Positions 7,567 through 17,226 of a stretch of DNA of 64,000 nucleotides are shown here, one piece after another. Under the pieces are notes generated by a model. It was not told where the DNA came from, did not search any database, and saw only the letters and a list, made by a program, of their open reading frames with translations. The translations under genes and the position numbers were made by a program. The stretch covers positions 1 through 64,000 of the forward strand of contig CAWDYA010000004.1 in assembly GCA_963806495.1 (NCBI GenBank). Direction: 5' to 3'. The first letter of the stretch is position 1. Each line of letters opens with the position of its first letter. The stretch comes from CAWDYA01 sp963806495. Its GTDB lineage: Bacteria; Acidobacteriota; Polarisedimenticolia; JACPZX01; DASXTC01.

Positions 7567-10186
7567 GGACAGGGTGATCCGGCGTCCAGGGCGTCGCGCG
7601 GGTCCGGCGTGCCGCTGCCGTCGCCGTAGGTGCCGCCCGGCACGTTGCACGAGTTGGTCGCCCTGACCAGCCAGTACCGGGCATCGCCGGTGCCGACGAT
7701 GTTGGAGTCGACGTACGGCGTGTCGGGCTGATCGTTGACGCCGCAGGATGACAGGACGTAGCCGTTGTTGACAATCAGGCTGGTCACCTGTCCGGTGACC
7801 ACGTCATACGAAGTCCCCGTCCCGTTGAGCGCGTCCTGGCTGTCCCAGGAGATCTGCGTCGTCGCCCCCAGATCGGTGATCGTGACGTTGGTGACCTCGG
7901 TGGCCGGGTACCAGGCCAGCGGGTCGAGCGGCGCGCAGTCCTGCGAGTCGGGCACCAGATCCCCGTCGCTGTCGCCCGACGGAATGATCGTCAGCAGCCG
8001 GGCCGTGTTCGGGAACACGACGTCGGGGTTGCGCACCGTGATGCTGGTCGGCTGGTCGCTGGTCAGGCCGGTGACGTTGGCGGTGACGTTGGCCACGAGT
8101 GTCGTGGGGCTCATATAGGTCACGTTGTTCACCGTGACGTCGGGGATCTCCACCGTGGCACCGTTGACGAATCCCACCCCGGTGATCGTCACGTCGGCCG
8201 TCTGTCCCTGATCGAGGCTCGACGGCGACGCGCCGGTGACCATGACCGGGGGGTCCGCCTCGAGGATCAGGTCGTAGAACAGGTCGGCGTTGGTCACGGT
8301 GCCCCAGGTGGCGCCCCCGTCCTGCGTGATCAGGGTGCGGCCCACGCGGTTGCCGGTGCACGAGCCCGACGTGGTCCGGCAGGTCACCAGATCGAAGTAC
8401 CCCTGCGTGAGGAACGAGATCCCGGGTGGCGAGGCCGGCTGGTTCATGACGACGAAGATCGTGCGCGCCTGGTTCACGGTGACGTTCCACTGGTCACGGA
8501 CATCGACGAAGTCGCCCGGCGCGGTGGCGCCGTTGGGCCCGCCCGAGATCACGCGGCCCGCCGAGGGAACCACGGGGTGGGCCATGTCGGGAAGCCCAGG
8601 CCTGTTGGGATCCTCGAATGCGAACATCGACACGTAGGGGGTCGTCGACTTGCCGGCCCGCATCCAGACACCCTCCGCGATGTTGTAGGGAGGCGTCGGA
8701 AGCAGATTGGACGGGATCCTCACGGCGAAGTAGTCGTTGTTGCCTCCGTTGAGCAGGAAGGCCGTGATCCGGTCGGTCGTGCTGTTATGCGCGTCGTTGG
8801 CGATGACCGTGCGTGTCGTGGGGTTCTGCCGGTTGGCCGCGGTCTGGCCGTTGACCGGCTCGATGTTGATGGCGATGTTGATGTTGGACGTCACGGCTCC
8901 GGCGGAGACCGACACCAGACTGGCCGCGTCGGAGTTGTCGGCCGCCGTGCCCGGGTTGACGCCGTCGCCGCCGTTTCCGGACTCACCGGTGTTGTAGAAC
9001 TCGGTCAGCGCCGGGAAGAAGCCGAGCCACCCGCCCGACTGGCTGGACGAGGTCGTGGTGCCGTTGGCGACGTTGGAGTTGCCGACCGTGGTGTTGTACC
9101 GGTTGTCCAGCCGGCCGGAGATGAAGTCGCTGCCGTCGAAGTACTCCACATAGACGTAGTAGTTGCCGGGCGGCAGACCGTCGATCCGATAGAACCCCGT
9201 GCCGTTGGTGGCGAAATCAGGCCCCTCGGGCCCGAGCGCCAGCGTGTCTTCGAACCGCGACACCGAGAACCGGCCCGCCACCCCCAGCAGCGTGTTGGGA
9301 TCCACGGCAACCACGTGCACGCCGTCGGCATCCATGCCATCCAGCGAGATGAACCCGGTGATGCTGCCGAAGCCGGACGAGTAGCTCGCTGCAGGATAGT
9401 ACCGGCCGGCGGTGCTCAGGTCGGATCGCTTCAGGACCGCCTGGCCGAGGCCGTCGCTGGCCGGCTCGTCGTCGATGAAGGCGAACATCGTGGCCTGCGG
9501 GATCGGGTCGTGCGACAGGCCGAAGAAATGCCCCAGCTCGTGGGTGGTGATTGCCTCGACGGCGTAGTCACCGGCGGTGTGGCTGGTCGTGAAGAACGTC
9601 TCGTTGGTGCCGAAGGTGTTGTACTCGACGTCGGCATCCACGATGGTGCCGGCCGGGTAGGTTCCCACCGGGAAGCAGTAGCCCGCCGGCGGCGGGTTGC
9701 CGTTCAGGTCGAGCAGACCCTGGCCGGCCGGGCAGCCGCCCCCTGCGGTGACGGTCATCGGAACCGTCAGCGAGGTGGAGGGAGTGCGCGCCAGGTAGCC
9801 CTGGTCGGATGCCAGAACCGTCGCGTCGCAGAACGAGATGACATTGACCCCGTCGGCGCCGACATTGGTCACCGCGGTCGTGCCGCCGTAGTTGAAGGCG
9901 ATGGTCGAGTCGGGGTCGTCCTGCCAGTGGTTGAAGCTGGTCTGGATGACCGGCAGCAGCCCGGCCGCCGGGGCGTTGGGCGCCGAGTAGCTGCACCCGC
10001 CCACCGTGGACGGGTCGTTGTACATCCAGGTGACCGGGATCGAGGTGCTGCGCCATAGCCTGTTGCCGATGGCGGTGCCGCCCTGGGTGACCACCTCGAG
10101 ATTGCCCGTCGCGAAAAGGGCGGTGACGGCGAGAAAGCTCGACCGAGGGCCAGCGCGCCGGCGTACAGTCCGTGGCGCCGGCTCAT
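7563..10186 (-). CDS. exported matrixin-like metalloprotease with IPT/TIG-like domain (frame broken near 10140)
   Basis: About 874 aa. The start ATG at 10186 gives MSRRHGLYAGALALG, which continues as a signal peptide (FLAVTALFATG) after a one-base break near 10140. The catalytic zinc motif HELGHFFGLSHD (HExxHxxGxxH) marks a matrixin/M10-type metzincin. Downstream are a carboxypeptidase-regulatory-like segment, a beta-rich region, an IPT/TIG-like domain (PPVMVTGASPSSLDQGQTAD), a thrombospondin-3-like calcium segment (GDSDGDLVPDSQDCAPLDP) and a C-terminal beta domain. Expected to be secreted or surface bound. Its ATGA start overlaps the likely stop of the small exported protein upstream, and its TGA overlaps the GTG of the hydrolase downstream. 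It parallels the larger protein at 45-53 kb. Confidence 0.85.
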
Positions 10187-10833
10187 GGGCGGCCTCCCTT
10201 CGGGTCGGCCGTCTTGGGCGTCTCGGGCCGCATCGACAGACCCGACGCTGCCCGGCGCCGTCCTCGGCCATCGCGCGGACGTTCTGCATCAGGACGTCGA
10301 GCGGCGCGCGCGAGCGGACAGGCCGCACCGGGACCGGGTGCCCCACCGACGTGTGACATAGGTGATGTTGGAGATGACGTCAGAAACGGCCCATTTCTGT
10401 CCGGTGGCGGGATCCTCGTGCACCCGCAGCACCCCCTGGCTGAATCCGATCAGGTTGTTCTTGCCGTCCGGGCGTGGCGAGGTGAACAGCACCACCTCTT
10501 CGCCGGCGGCGAACACCGGTGTGCCGTCGACCACCATCTGGGCCGGGTCGATCCGCCCGCCCAGCATCGTGACGGTGAGCTGCTCGGGCCCCTGCCCTTC
10601 GCCTCGTCGAGCACCTCGAAGACCGTGTCGGTGTAGATGCGGGTGCCGGTGGCGTCCCAGTAGACGTTGTTGCCCACGACCCGGGCGTCCACGACGCGAT
10701 GGGCCCTGGCGACCATCTGGCCGAAATCCATCCGCCGCAGCGTCGTCGCCTCGGCCGGCGGCGACGCGGCCATCCACAGGAACACGGCCAGCAGGGGGGC
10801 CATCGCGGCCCCGATCCGCCTCGTTACGGTCAT
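10183..10833 (-). CDS. small exported protein paired with matrixin protease (three frame breaks)
   Basis: About 216 aa once repaired. A signal peptide (MTVTRRIGAAMAPLLAVFLW, PPAEA) leads into LRRMDFGQMVARAHRVVDAR and, after a break near 10600, EQLTVTMLGGRIDP, then FAAGEEVVLFTSPRPDG and IGFSQGVLRVHED. Further breaks near 10330 and 10250 would restore a tail containing LDVLMQNVRAMAEDG and a stop overlapping the protease ATG as ATGA. The protein is clearly paralogous to the one at 52940-53554: both share an [ML]-D-x-x-Q-M-[VS] opening, a P-x-F-A-[AP]-G-E-E motif and a GF-x-QG motif, and both precede a matrixin gene. The family is unknown to me; a secreted chaperone, propeptide or inhibitor is possible. 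The exact C-terminus is uncertain. Confidence 0.65.
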
Positions 10834-10915
10834 CGGGAACCTCCAGAAAGGAAGGGAGATCTAAGGATGTTGGTTCGCCCGCAGCATACAGATCCTGACA
10901 CACGGAGACTGGTTA

Positions 10916-10944
10916 CAGATACCCCGAACCGGGCGGAGCGTCAA
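10916..10944 (-). promoter_or_regulatory. sigma70-type promoter of the small-protein/matrixin operon
   Basis: TTGACG (10939-10944) and TATCTG (10916-10921), read on the minus strand, are 17 bp apart. They point at the small exported protein whose ATG is at 10833, with a Shine-Dalgarno-like GGAGG just before it. Confidence 0.5.
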
Positions 10945-11030
10945 CCCGATAAAGCACTGAAAAGGATGGACCTGCGGGGCGACGGCGGGATTGGCGGGGT
11001 TGTCGGCCGGGGGGCGGGAGGCCGCTCAGG

Positions 11031-11074
11031 GGAAAACGTCCGCCAGGGTGGCACCGTCGGGCGCCACCCTGGCG
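11031..11074 (-). terminator. intrinsic terminator of the HU gene
   Basis: A perfect 12-bp inverted repeat (11041-11052 with 11063-11074, 10-nt loop) begins 7 bp after the HU stop codon. On the minus strand it is followed by GACGTTTTCC, a short U-tract. Confidence 0.8.
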
Positions 11075-11080
11075 TGACGA

Positions 11081-11351
11081 CTACTTGACGGAGGATTCGA
11101 GTTCCTTGCCCGCCTTGAAGCGAGCAACGCGCTTTGCCTTGATCTGGATGGCCTCGCCGGTCTGCGGGTTGCGACCCGTGCGTGCCTTGCGCTTCGACGT
11201 GTAGAACGTGCCGAAGTTGACGAGTGTCACGCGGGTGCCCTTCTTCAGACCCTTGGTGATCCTCCACGAGAGAGTCGATGGCAAGATTCGCCTTCTCCTT
11301 CGTGATACCGGCGTCCTTGGAGATCTTGCCAATCAGATCCGCCTTGTTCAT
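11081..11351 (-). CDS. hup: HU-family DNA-binding protein (frame broken near 11268)
   Basis: About 90 aa, the usual HU length. It begins MNKADLIGKISKDAGITKEK. The arm and saddle are VTLVNFGTFYTSKRKARTGR followed by NPQTGEAIQIKAKRVARFKAG, which includes the conserved RNPQTG loop that contacts DNA. The frame breaks near 11268 between AIDSLVE and ITKGLKKGTR; deleting one G aligns it to HU without a gap. The start is secured by an excellent AAAGGAGGTGATTGC ribosome site. A nucleoid protein of this type is essential or nearly so, which argues that the break is a sequence error. An intrinsic terminator follows. Confidence 0.93.
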
Positions 11352-11456
11352 GCAATCACCTCCTTTGCTGTGGGATGGTCCTTCCGACGAACGAGCATGT
11401 GATGGTGATGAGATCAAGATAGGGCGACGTTTTATACCCCTTATCTCGGGCGAGTG

Positions 11457-14400
11457 TCAAGAGTGTTGCGCGTGGAAACTCGCGCGTCGCGTGGAACTCA
11501 GGAGGGGATCGCGGGGAAGTCGAGGGGGATGCCGAGACTTCTCCATGCGGCGGTACAGACGCATGGGTGTCCACCCGAGCGATCGAGCGGCGCGACTCTT
11601 GTCGCCCCCGCATGAGAGAAGGGCCTCTTCTATCCTGGTGCGTTCGTCATCGGGAGAACAGGAAGTGCCGCCGGCAAGGGTCGCCTCCTCGTGCAACAGG
11701 TCACGCACCTCGTCGAAGCATCCGCCTAGTAACCCGGGCGGGCAGCGACTCGCGGTGCACCCTGCCGTCCCCGGCGAGCACGAGCGCCGATTCGATTGCG
11801 TGCTCCAATTCCCGCACGTTGCCGGGCCATGAGTAGGAGACGAGCCGGGCCAGGGCGCTGCGGGCGATGCCGCGGAAGGCCAGGCCCATGGAGTGACAGC
11901 ACTTGCGTGCGAAGTGCTCGACGAGCAGGGGGATGTCTTCCTGGCGCTCACGCAGCGGAGGCAGTGACAGGCTGACAACGTTGAGCCTGTAGTACAGGTC
12001 CTCGCGGAATCGCCCGGCGCGGATCGCCTCTTCCATGTCGGCATTGGTGGCCGCGATGATGCGGACGTCGACGCTGCGCGTGGCCGTGTCTCCCAGGCGA
12101 CGGAACTCCCCCGACTGGAGCGCGCGCAGAAGCTTGGCCTGGAAGCTCGGGGTGGTGTTCGCGATCTCGTCCAGAAACAGGGTCCCCCCATCAGCCTCCT
12201 CCAGCAGCCCCCGCTTGTCGTTGTCGGCCCCCGAGAAGGCGCCCCTGCGGTACCCGAACAGCTCGCTCTCGACGAGGGTTTCGGGGATGGCACCGCAGTC
12301 GAGGGGCACGAAATTGCGCAGCCTCCGATTGCCGGCGTAGTGTATGGCCCGCGCGGCGAGCTCCTTGCCGGTTCCCGATTCGCCGGAGATGAGGACGTTG
12401 CATTCGGCGCGTATGACCGCGTCCAGCATGCTGAAGACACGCCGCATGGGCGGTGAGTCGCCGATGAGGTTCTCGAGGCGATACCGCTGCGCCATCTCCC
12501 GGTTGAGTGTGACCATCGTCTCTTCGCGCCGCTGGGCGGACCGTGCTTCGGCGATGCAGGAGGCCATTCGCGATGCGAAGGCCTTGACCACCGACAGATC
12601 CTCGTCGCGGAACACTCGCCCCCCCGAGCGCGAGTCGAAATAAATCGCACCAGGGACGTGGTCGTCGACCGGCAGGGGCACGCAGATCAGTGACTGGATG
12701 TGATGGATCAAGACGGATCTCTTCTCGCGGAAGCGAGTGTCGTTGGGCGCGTCGATGGCGAGGATGGCATCACCGGAGGAGGCTTCCCGCAGGATGCTGC
12801 GGCAGTAGTCGGCTACGTCGGTTACCGTTTCCCCCTCGAGGTTCCGTGCGATCGTCACTTCCACCGTCGAGTCATCCATGAGGATGAGCAGCCCACGCTG
12901 AGCGCGGATGGCCTCGATCGATTCATCCAGCAGTGCCGTCAGCAGATCGCGCAAAGGGGCGTCGGCCGCCAGGCGTTCAACGGTGCGCTGATATGCCAGG
13001 GAAGCCAGTTTCTCGGGCTCGAGCGGAGCGGCCGGGACGGCCTGGCGGTGCCGGAAGCCTGCCCGGTCGAGCCGCTCGGCACGCTGGGTAATCGCGACCT
13101 GGATGGGAACCTCGAGGAAACTCCACCGTGTCTCCTCTTCGGCAATATCGTCTGCGAGCCGACGCACGATGCCGGCGGCCTCGAAGATGCTGTCGGCGGC
13201 AGCCTCCCTGTCCGTGGAGGCCTCCTGTGCCTGGGAAAGCCAGTACAGCAGGTGGGAAAGAAGGGGCGCCATTTCCATCTGCCGTGCCAGCGCGATACCA
13301 TCCTCCAGTGCGCGCCGCGCCTCGCGAGGGCGCTGCAGCTTCAGGAGTGCTTCGCCCTCAAGGAGGGCAGACCGAGCCAGCTCAGGACGGAGTCCAGCCT
13401 GGGTCGCTATCCGCTTCATCTCGTGAATGTGAGGGAGAGCTGATGAAACCTCGGACCTTCGGAGTTCCAATATTCCCAGCGACTCAAGCATGTGCGCCCG
13501 TACAACCGACGATACACCCTGGAATCGAGGATCATCTGCCAACAGGCCAGTGGGCATAGTCCCGCCGGAATCTGAACTCTTCAATGTAGACATGCAGAGG
13601 GCGGCAGTCAGTGCCTGCAGATTGGGATTTCCTACACTCCGCGCAAGTTGCCTTGACAACGTGATGATGCGGCCGGCTTCCTCTTCCCGTCCTATGGCTG
13701 CGAACAGCTGAGCCTTGCACTTGAGGACGAGAATGCGGTCCGGCCCACTCCGTGCTGCGGTGTTGAAAGACTCAGCCTTACCAATGAGGTCGAGTGCAGT
13801 ACAGAATCGACCTTGCAATAAATGGAGCGTAGCTAGGGAATAATCAGTATAGGCAGCGAAGTACCTTCTGCTAGTCTCATCTGCCAGAGCTCTCGCCTCA
13901 TTCAAATAACCGGATGCATCTGAGAGTTCGCCAAGAAGGATGCACAACTCTCCAAGGTTGATTAGTGCGAGGGTAGCAACCATCGAGAGTCCCTTCTCAC
14001 GGGATTCTTTAAGCGCACGGTCGAAGTACCCTCTAGCGGTGATGAGGTCTCCCCGTTCAAGATGAATCAACCCGAGGTTGTTCAGGCAGACGGCCATTCC
14101 TCTCCGGTCATTCATCTGAGTGCGAAGCTCAAGCGCGAGCTCTATGAGCGACGTGGCACGCTCTGACTCGCCACGGTCGCTAGCGATCAGGCCCAGCAGA
14201 GTCTTTGCCATGGATTGTCCCGATAGGTCACCTACTTGCACGGCGCCCGCCTCTGCGAGGGCGATCAGTCGCTCAGCCTCACCGTGAAGGCCCATCTTGA
14301 TGAATGCTTGAGCTTGGATCAGCAGTGCGTCACTCTGTCCCGTGGAGTCACAAAGATCCTTGTACTTTTGAACAGCATCTTCTGCGTACCCAAGTCCTCG

Positions 14401-16760
14401 GGTTAAGTCGCCGGTTTCAATGTTTATCCTCGCAAGTTCTCGGATGGCGTGCGCCACCCGAACTGCAGAATTCACGCGTTTCGCAAGTAGCAGCATCTCA
14501 AAGTAGAGATCCCTCGATCGCGTAAGGTCTCCGATCAGCGTTGACAGAGACGCTGCGTTCTCGAGCCCCTCGAACCGGCGATCAGTATGGGTGCTAGGTG
14601 CAAGGTCGAGGCCTCGAAGGTAGAGGCCTATCGCCTGCCTCGGAGCAAATCGATCGACTGCTAGCCGAGCAGCCTTGTATGCGAAGTCGGGCCCCTTCTC
14701 TCTATCTAGGCCCTCAAGGTAGTGCCGTGCGATCCGTTCTAAGCCCTCAAGGGTCTGACCAAACGCGGTGGATCGAAGAAACCCCCCAACCCGGCGATGC
14801 AAGGCACGACGGCGATCTAGCGGGAGATCGGAGTACACGGACTGCCTGAGACAGTTGTGCCTAAACTCGTAAAGCTCTCCACCTTCAGTGCTTCGCTGAA
14901 CCAGAACTCCCCCGTCTGTGAGATCCCGCAGGTCACATTGCAGCGATTGATACTCCCGGCGGGTCAATTCTCGGAGTTGGTAGATATTGCTAGGGTTATC
15001 CAAAACTGCCAAGGTGTCCAGAACGCGTCGATGGCGAGGCTGGAGGTCATCCAAATACTGACCAGTGAACCTCCGGAGATTTAGGGGTAAGATCGAGCTC
15101 GTCTATGTCAGGGCTCAGGGTCCAGCCACTTGGTACTTTCAGTAACTGTCCCGCTTCCACGAGGCTGTGGAGTACCTCAAGGACTAGCAGCGGGTTCCCG
15201 CCAGTATTCCGATGAAGGAGAGCAAGAAACTGCTTGTTCATGACTTCACGAGACAAACATGAAACGACGAGATCACCTAACTGCTCACAGGTGAGCCGGG
15301 GCAGGATACTTGTGTCGGCATCTGGTCTGGTCGAGAAATATTTGGTGAAGGTTTCCAGTTCATTGTCCGAAGGGATGTCAGAGCGGTAAGAAGCAATGAC
15401 AAGCGGAGCATTCCTAAGGGACGCGAGTAATCGAATGAGTTGGAGCGTCTTGGGATTTGCCCATTGCAGGTCATCAAGAAGATCGCTACCTTCAACTCAG
15501 CCTGGCGTGCCCCTATCTTATGAGCAAGGTCATGGAGTGCATAATGGTGGCTGTCTGGGAGGCCATGAACATGGTCAGTCCCAGTAATACCGCTGACACG
15601 ATCGCGGGTGCTTGAGCTAGTTCGTTTCGGATAATTCAATAGTTGGTCGCATACCTCACCAAACTGGACAACAGGACGAGGCTCGCCATATACCGCCTCT
15701 CCTAGATCCGCTAGGGGACCCAAGGGGTCAAGGACGTTTTCCTTGCATTGAACATTCAGAACATGCCAGCCAGAGACAGCAGCGAGCCGGGCCAGTTCGC
15801 CCAGGAGACGCGACTTGCCGATCCCGGATTCCCCTCCCCAGAGGAACACCCTATGCTCTGGTTCTGAAGGTCGAGTACTTCGGTGCTCAGAATCAAGGGC
15901 ACTACGGAATCGCGCGATTTCGAGTTCGCGGCCCACGAGAGGCGGCGATTCGAGGAAAACCCGCGTGGCTAGGCGGTGGGCAGGGGGGGAACCATGTATG
16001 GCTCCAACTAGTGCATGAATGAGCTCGCCCGCATGCTGATAACGATCGTTCGGCCTTCGCTCCGTCATTCGGCTAAGGACTAGGAGCATCTCAGGGTCGA
16101 GAACCTCCCGTGGCAAGCTCGCTATCGTCTTTCCTAGAGAGAAAATATCCGAACGGGGATCAAGGAGGCCGTCGAGTGCCTCCGGTGGCGCGAATGGGAG
16201 TGTTGCAAGAGGCTCGGGAGGATCTCCGTCAGGGCTACTGCGGGCTGAACCAAGGTCTATCAAGTATGAGTGAATAGTCGGCGGCGAGGCAAGCGAGCAT
16301 GGTGGCAGGCTGTGGTTTATTACTACGCTTGCTAGCTGACGCTTAACTAGGATGTTGGTGGGACTTATGTCTCCGTGGACAACGCCCCTGCCATGCATGT
16401 ATTCGAGTGCTTGGGCTAGCTGCAAGAGAATAGATTAAGGACCTCCCTGTTCGAGATGGATGTGGCGACCGAAGCAAGCGTATCTACTGACGGGACCGCC
16501 ATCGTGAAGGCGGACTCTGATGGCGAGATCCGAAAGAACTCATAGGCGGGGACGAGGTGGGGGTGAGCTAGCTTCGAAAGAACGGAGAACTCATGTGCTA
16601 GTGGAGTCTGGGAGCTAGGTTGAGCTGTAGTCTCATGTTGGATCTTGATTGCGACGTTGCTTGAGGTCTTGGAGTCTTCAGCGAGTAGGACGCACGTGGA
16701 CGCGCTCTGGTGGATGCGCTCCAAGAAATGGAAGCGGGCTACGAGGAATTCGAGGCGCAT
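11457..16760 (-). CDS. giant regulator: Ser/Thr kinase - ATPase - TPR - GAF - sigma54 AAA+ - Fis HTH (four frame breaks)
   Basis: About 1,767 aa after repair of single-base breaks near 16425, 15480, 15075 and 11720. Order: a protein kinase-like domain (VAIK lysine, HGDISPTNIL catalytic loop, LIDLG in place of DFG, LDPRSDIFSLG); a STAND/AAA_16-like ATPase (Walker A GGESGIGKS, Walker B-like DDLQWAN); a long TPR array (~13.3-14.8 kb); a GAF domain (~12.55-12.95 kb); a sigma54-activator AAA+ module with GESGTGKE, the GAFTGA-loop variant GAFSGA, GGTLFLDEI and YSWPGNVRELEH; and a Fis-type helix-turn-helix (DKSRAARSLGWTPMRLYRRM). It should sense a ligand and/or phosphorylate partners and open sigma54 promoters. 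An exported peptide gene with a -24/-12 promoter lies just upstream. GC content falls sharply in the N-terminal two thirds. Confidence 0.85.
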
Positions 16761-16806
16761 CGTCTCCAAATATTAGGGTAGGGAGCGACACGTCTTAATA
16801 TCGGGT

Positions 16807-16825
16807 TTGAATAGGGGTTATTCAA
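16807..16825. repeat. perfect inverted repeat between peptide gene and giant regulator
   Basis: TTGAATA-GGGGT-TATTCAA, two 7-bp arms around a 5-nt centre, lies 47 bp upstream of the regulator ATG and 54 bp after the peptide stop. There is no U-tract, so an operator or mRNA processing hairpin is more likely than a terminator. Confidence 0.5.
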
Positions 16826-16878
16826 GGACGCTATGGCAATCTGGTTGGATAGCGTAATGCTTTTCGGGTTTCTATTGA

Positions 16879-17118
16879 TCAAAACAGCCAGGAGAACGCC
16901 AGACTTGCCTCAAACAGCCAGCCAACGGATACTCCAGAGTCGGTGTTTTGGTAATTGCGGATACTCACTCGAGAACTAGTCTGGTTGCTTTCAGGAACGT
17001 GTGGCCACCACCCAACTCCCGCGCTGGCGGGCGTGGAGAGGATTGCGGAAACGGTCACGATCACAGCGAGGAGACGGAACGTTGTGAGAAGACGGCGCTT
17101 GAACTGAGTTTCCGGCAT
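16879..17118 (-). CDS. 79-aa exported peptide, sigma54-dependent candidate
   Basis: A short gene with a good ribosome site (GGGAGGACTTCACA before ATG). Residues 1-33 form a Sec signal peptide: a basic start MPETQFKRRL, a hydrophobic core FRLLAVIVTVSAIL and cleavage after STPASA. The mature part is ~46 aa, cysteine-free, rich in Trp, Ser and Asn, and begins GVGWWPHVPESNQTSSR; it ends in an aromatic, hydrophobic tail (LAFSWLF). No family is recognised. Upstream is a sigma54-type promoter and downstream the sigma54-activator regulator, same strand. The peptide may be a target of that regulator or the signal it monitors; that role is inference. It could also be a small cell-envelope protein. Confidence 0.7.
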   Translation of the reverse strand: MPETQFKRRLLTTFRLLAVIVTVSAILSTPASAGVGWWPHVPESNQTSSRVSIRNYQNTDSGVSVGWLFEASLAFSWLF

Positions 17119-17148
17119 TGTGAAGTCCTCCCGCTGATCAAGATGGCC

Positions 17149-17160
17149 CACACGCGTGTG
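17149..17160. repeat. 12-bp perfect palindrome in the peptide gene leader
   Basis: CACACGCGTGTG is fully self-complementary. It lies ~5-17 nt after the start site predicted from the sigma54 element and ahead of the ribosome site, so it could be an operator or a 5' hairpin. Confidence 0.5.
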
Positions 17161-17176
17161 TGGCGGGATTTGACTA

Positions 17177-17192
17177 TGCAGCGGGTATGCCA
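17177..17192 (-). promoter_or_regulatory. sigma54 (RpoN) -24/-12 promoter
   Basis: Minus strand TGGCATACCCGCTGCA matches the RpoN consensus TGGCAC-N5-TTGCA at 14 of 16 positions counting the free spacer. The invariant GG (-24) and GC (-12) have the exact required spacing. It is 59 bp before the ATG of the exported peptide, giving a predicted leader of ~48 nt. Confidence 0.75.
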
Positions 17193-17226
17193 ACCTACCG
17201 GAGGGCCGCCCCAGGTTTGAGTAACG

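Noticed and set aside
8577..10058. 493-codon sense frame opposite the matrixin gene
   Set aside because: Opposite strand encodes the HExxHxxGxxH protease; this frame has no recognisable domain.
10600..10601. Programmed ribosomal frameshifting
   Set aside because: No slippery heptamers or conserved recoding context, and breaks occur in genes never known to be recoded (HU, biotin carrier, DnaG).
16807..16825. Inverted repeat as terminator of the peptide gene
   Set aside because: No U-tract on either strand; kept as a possible operator or processing hairpin.
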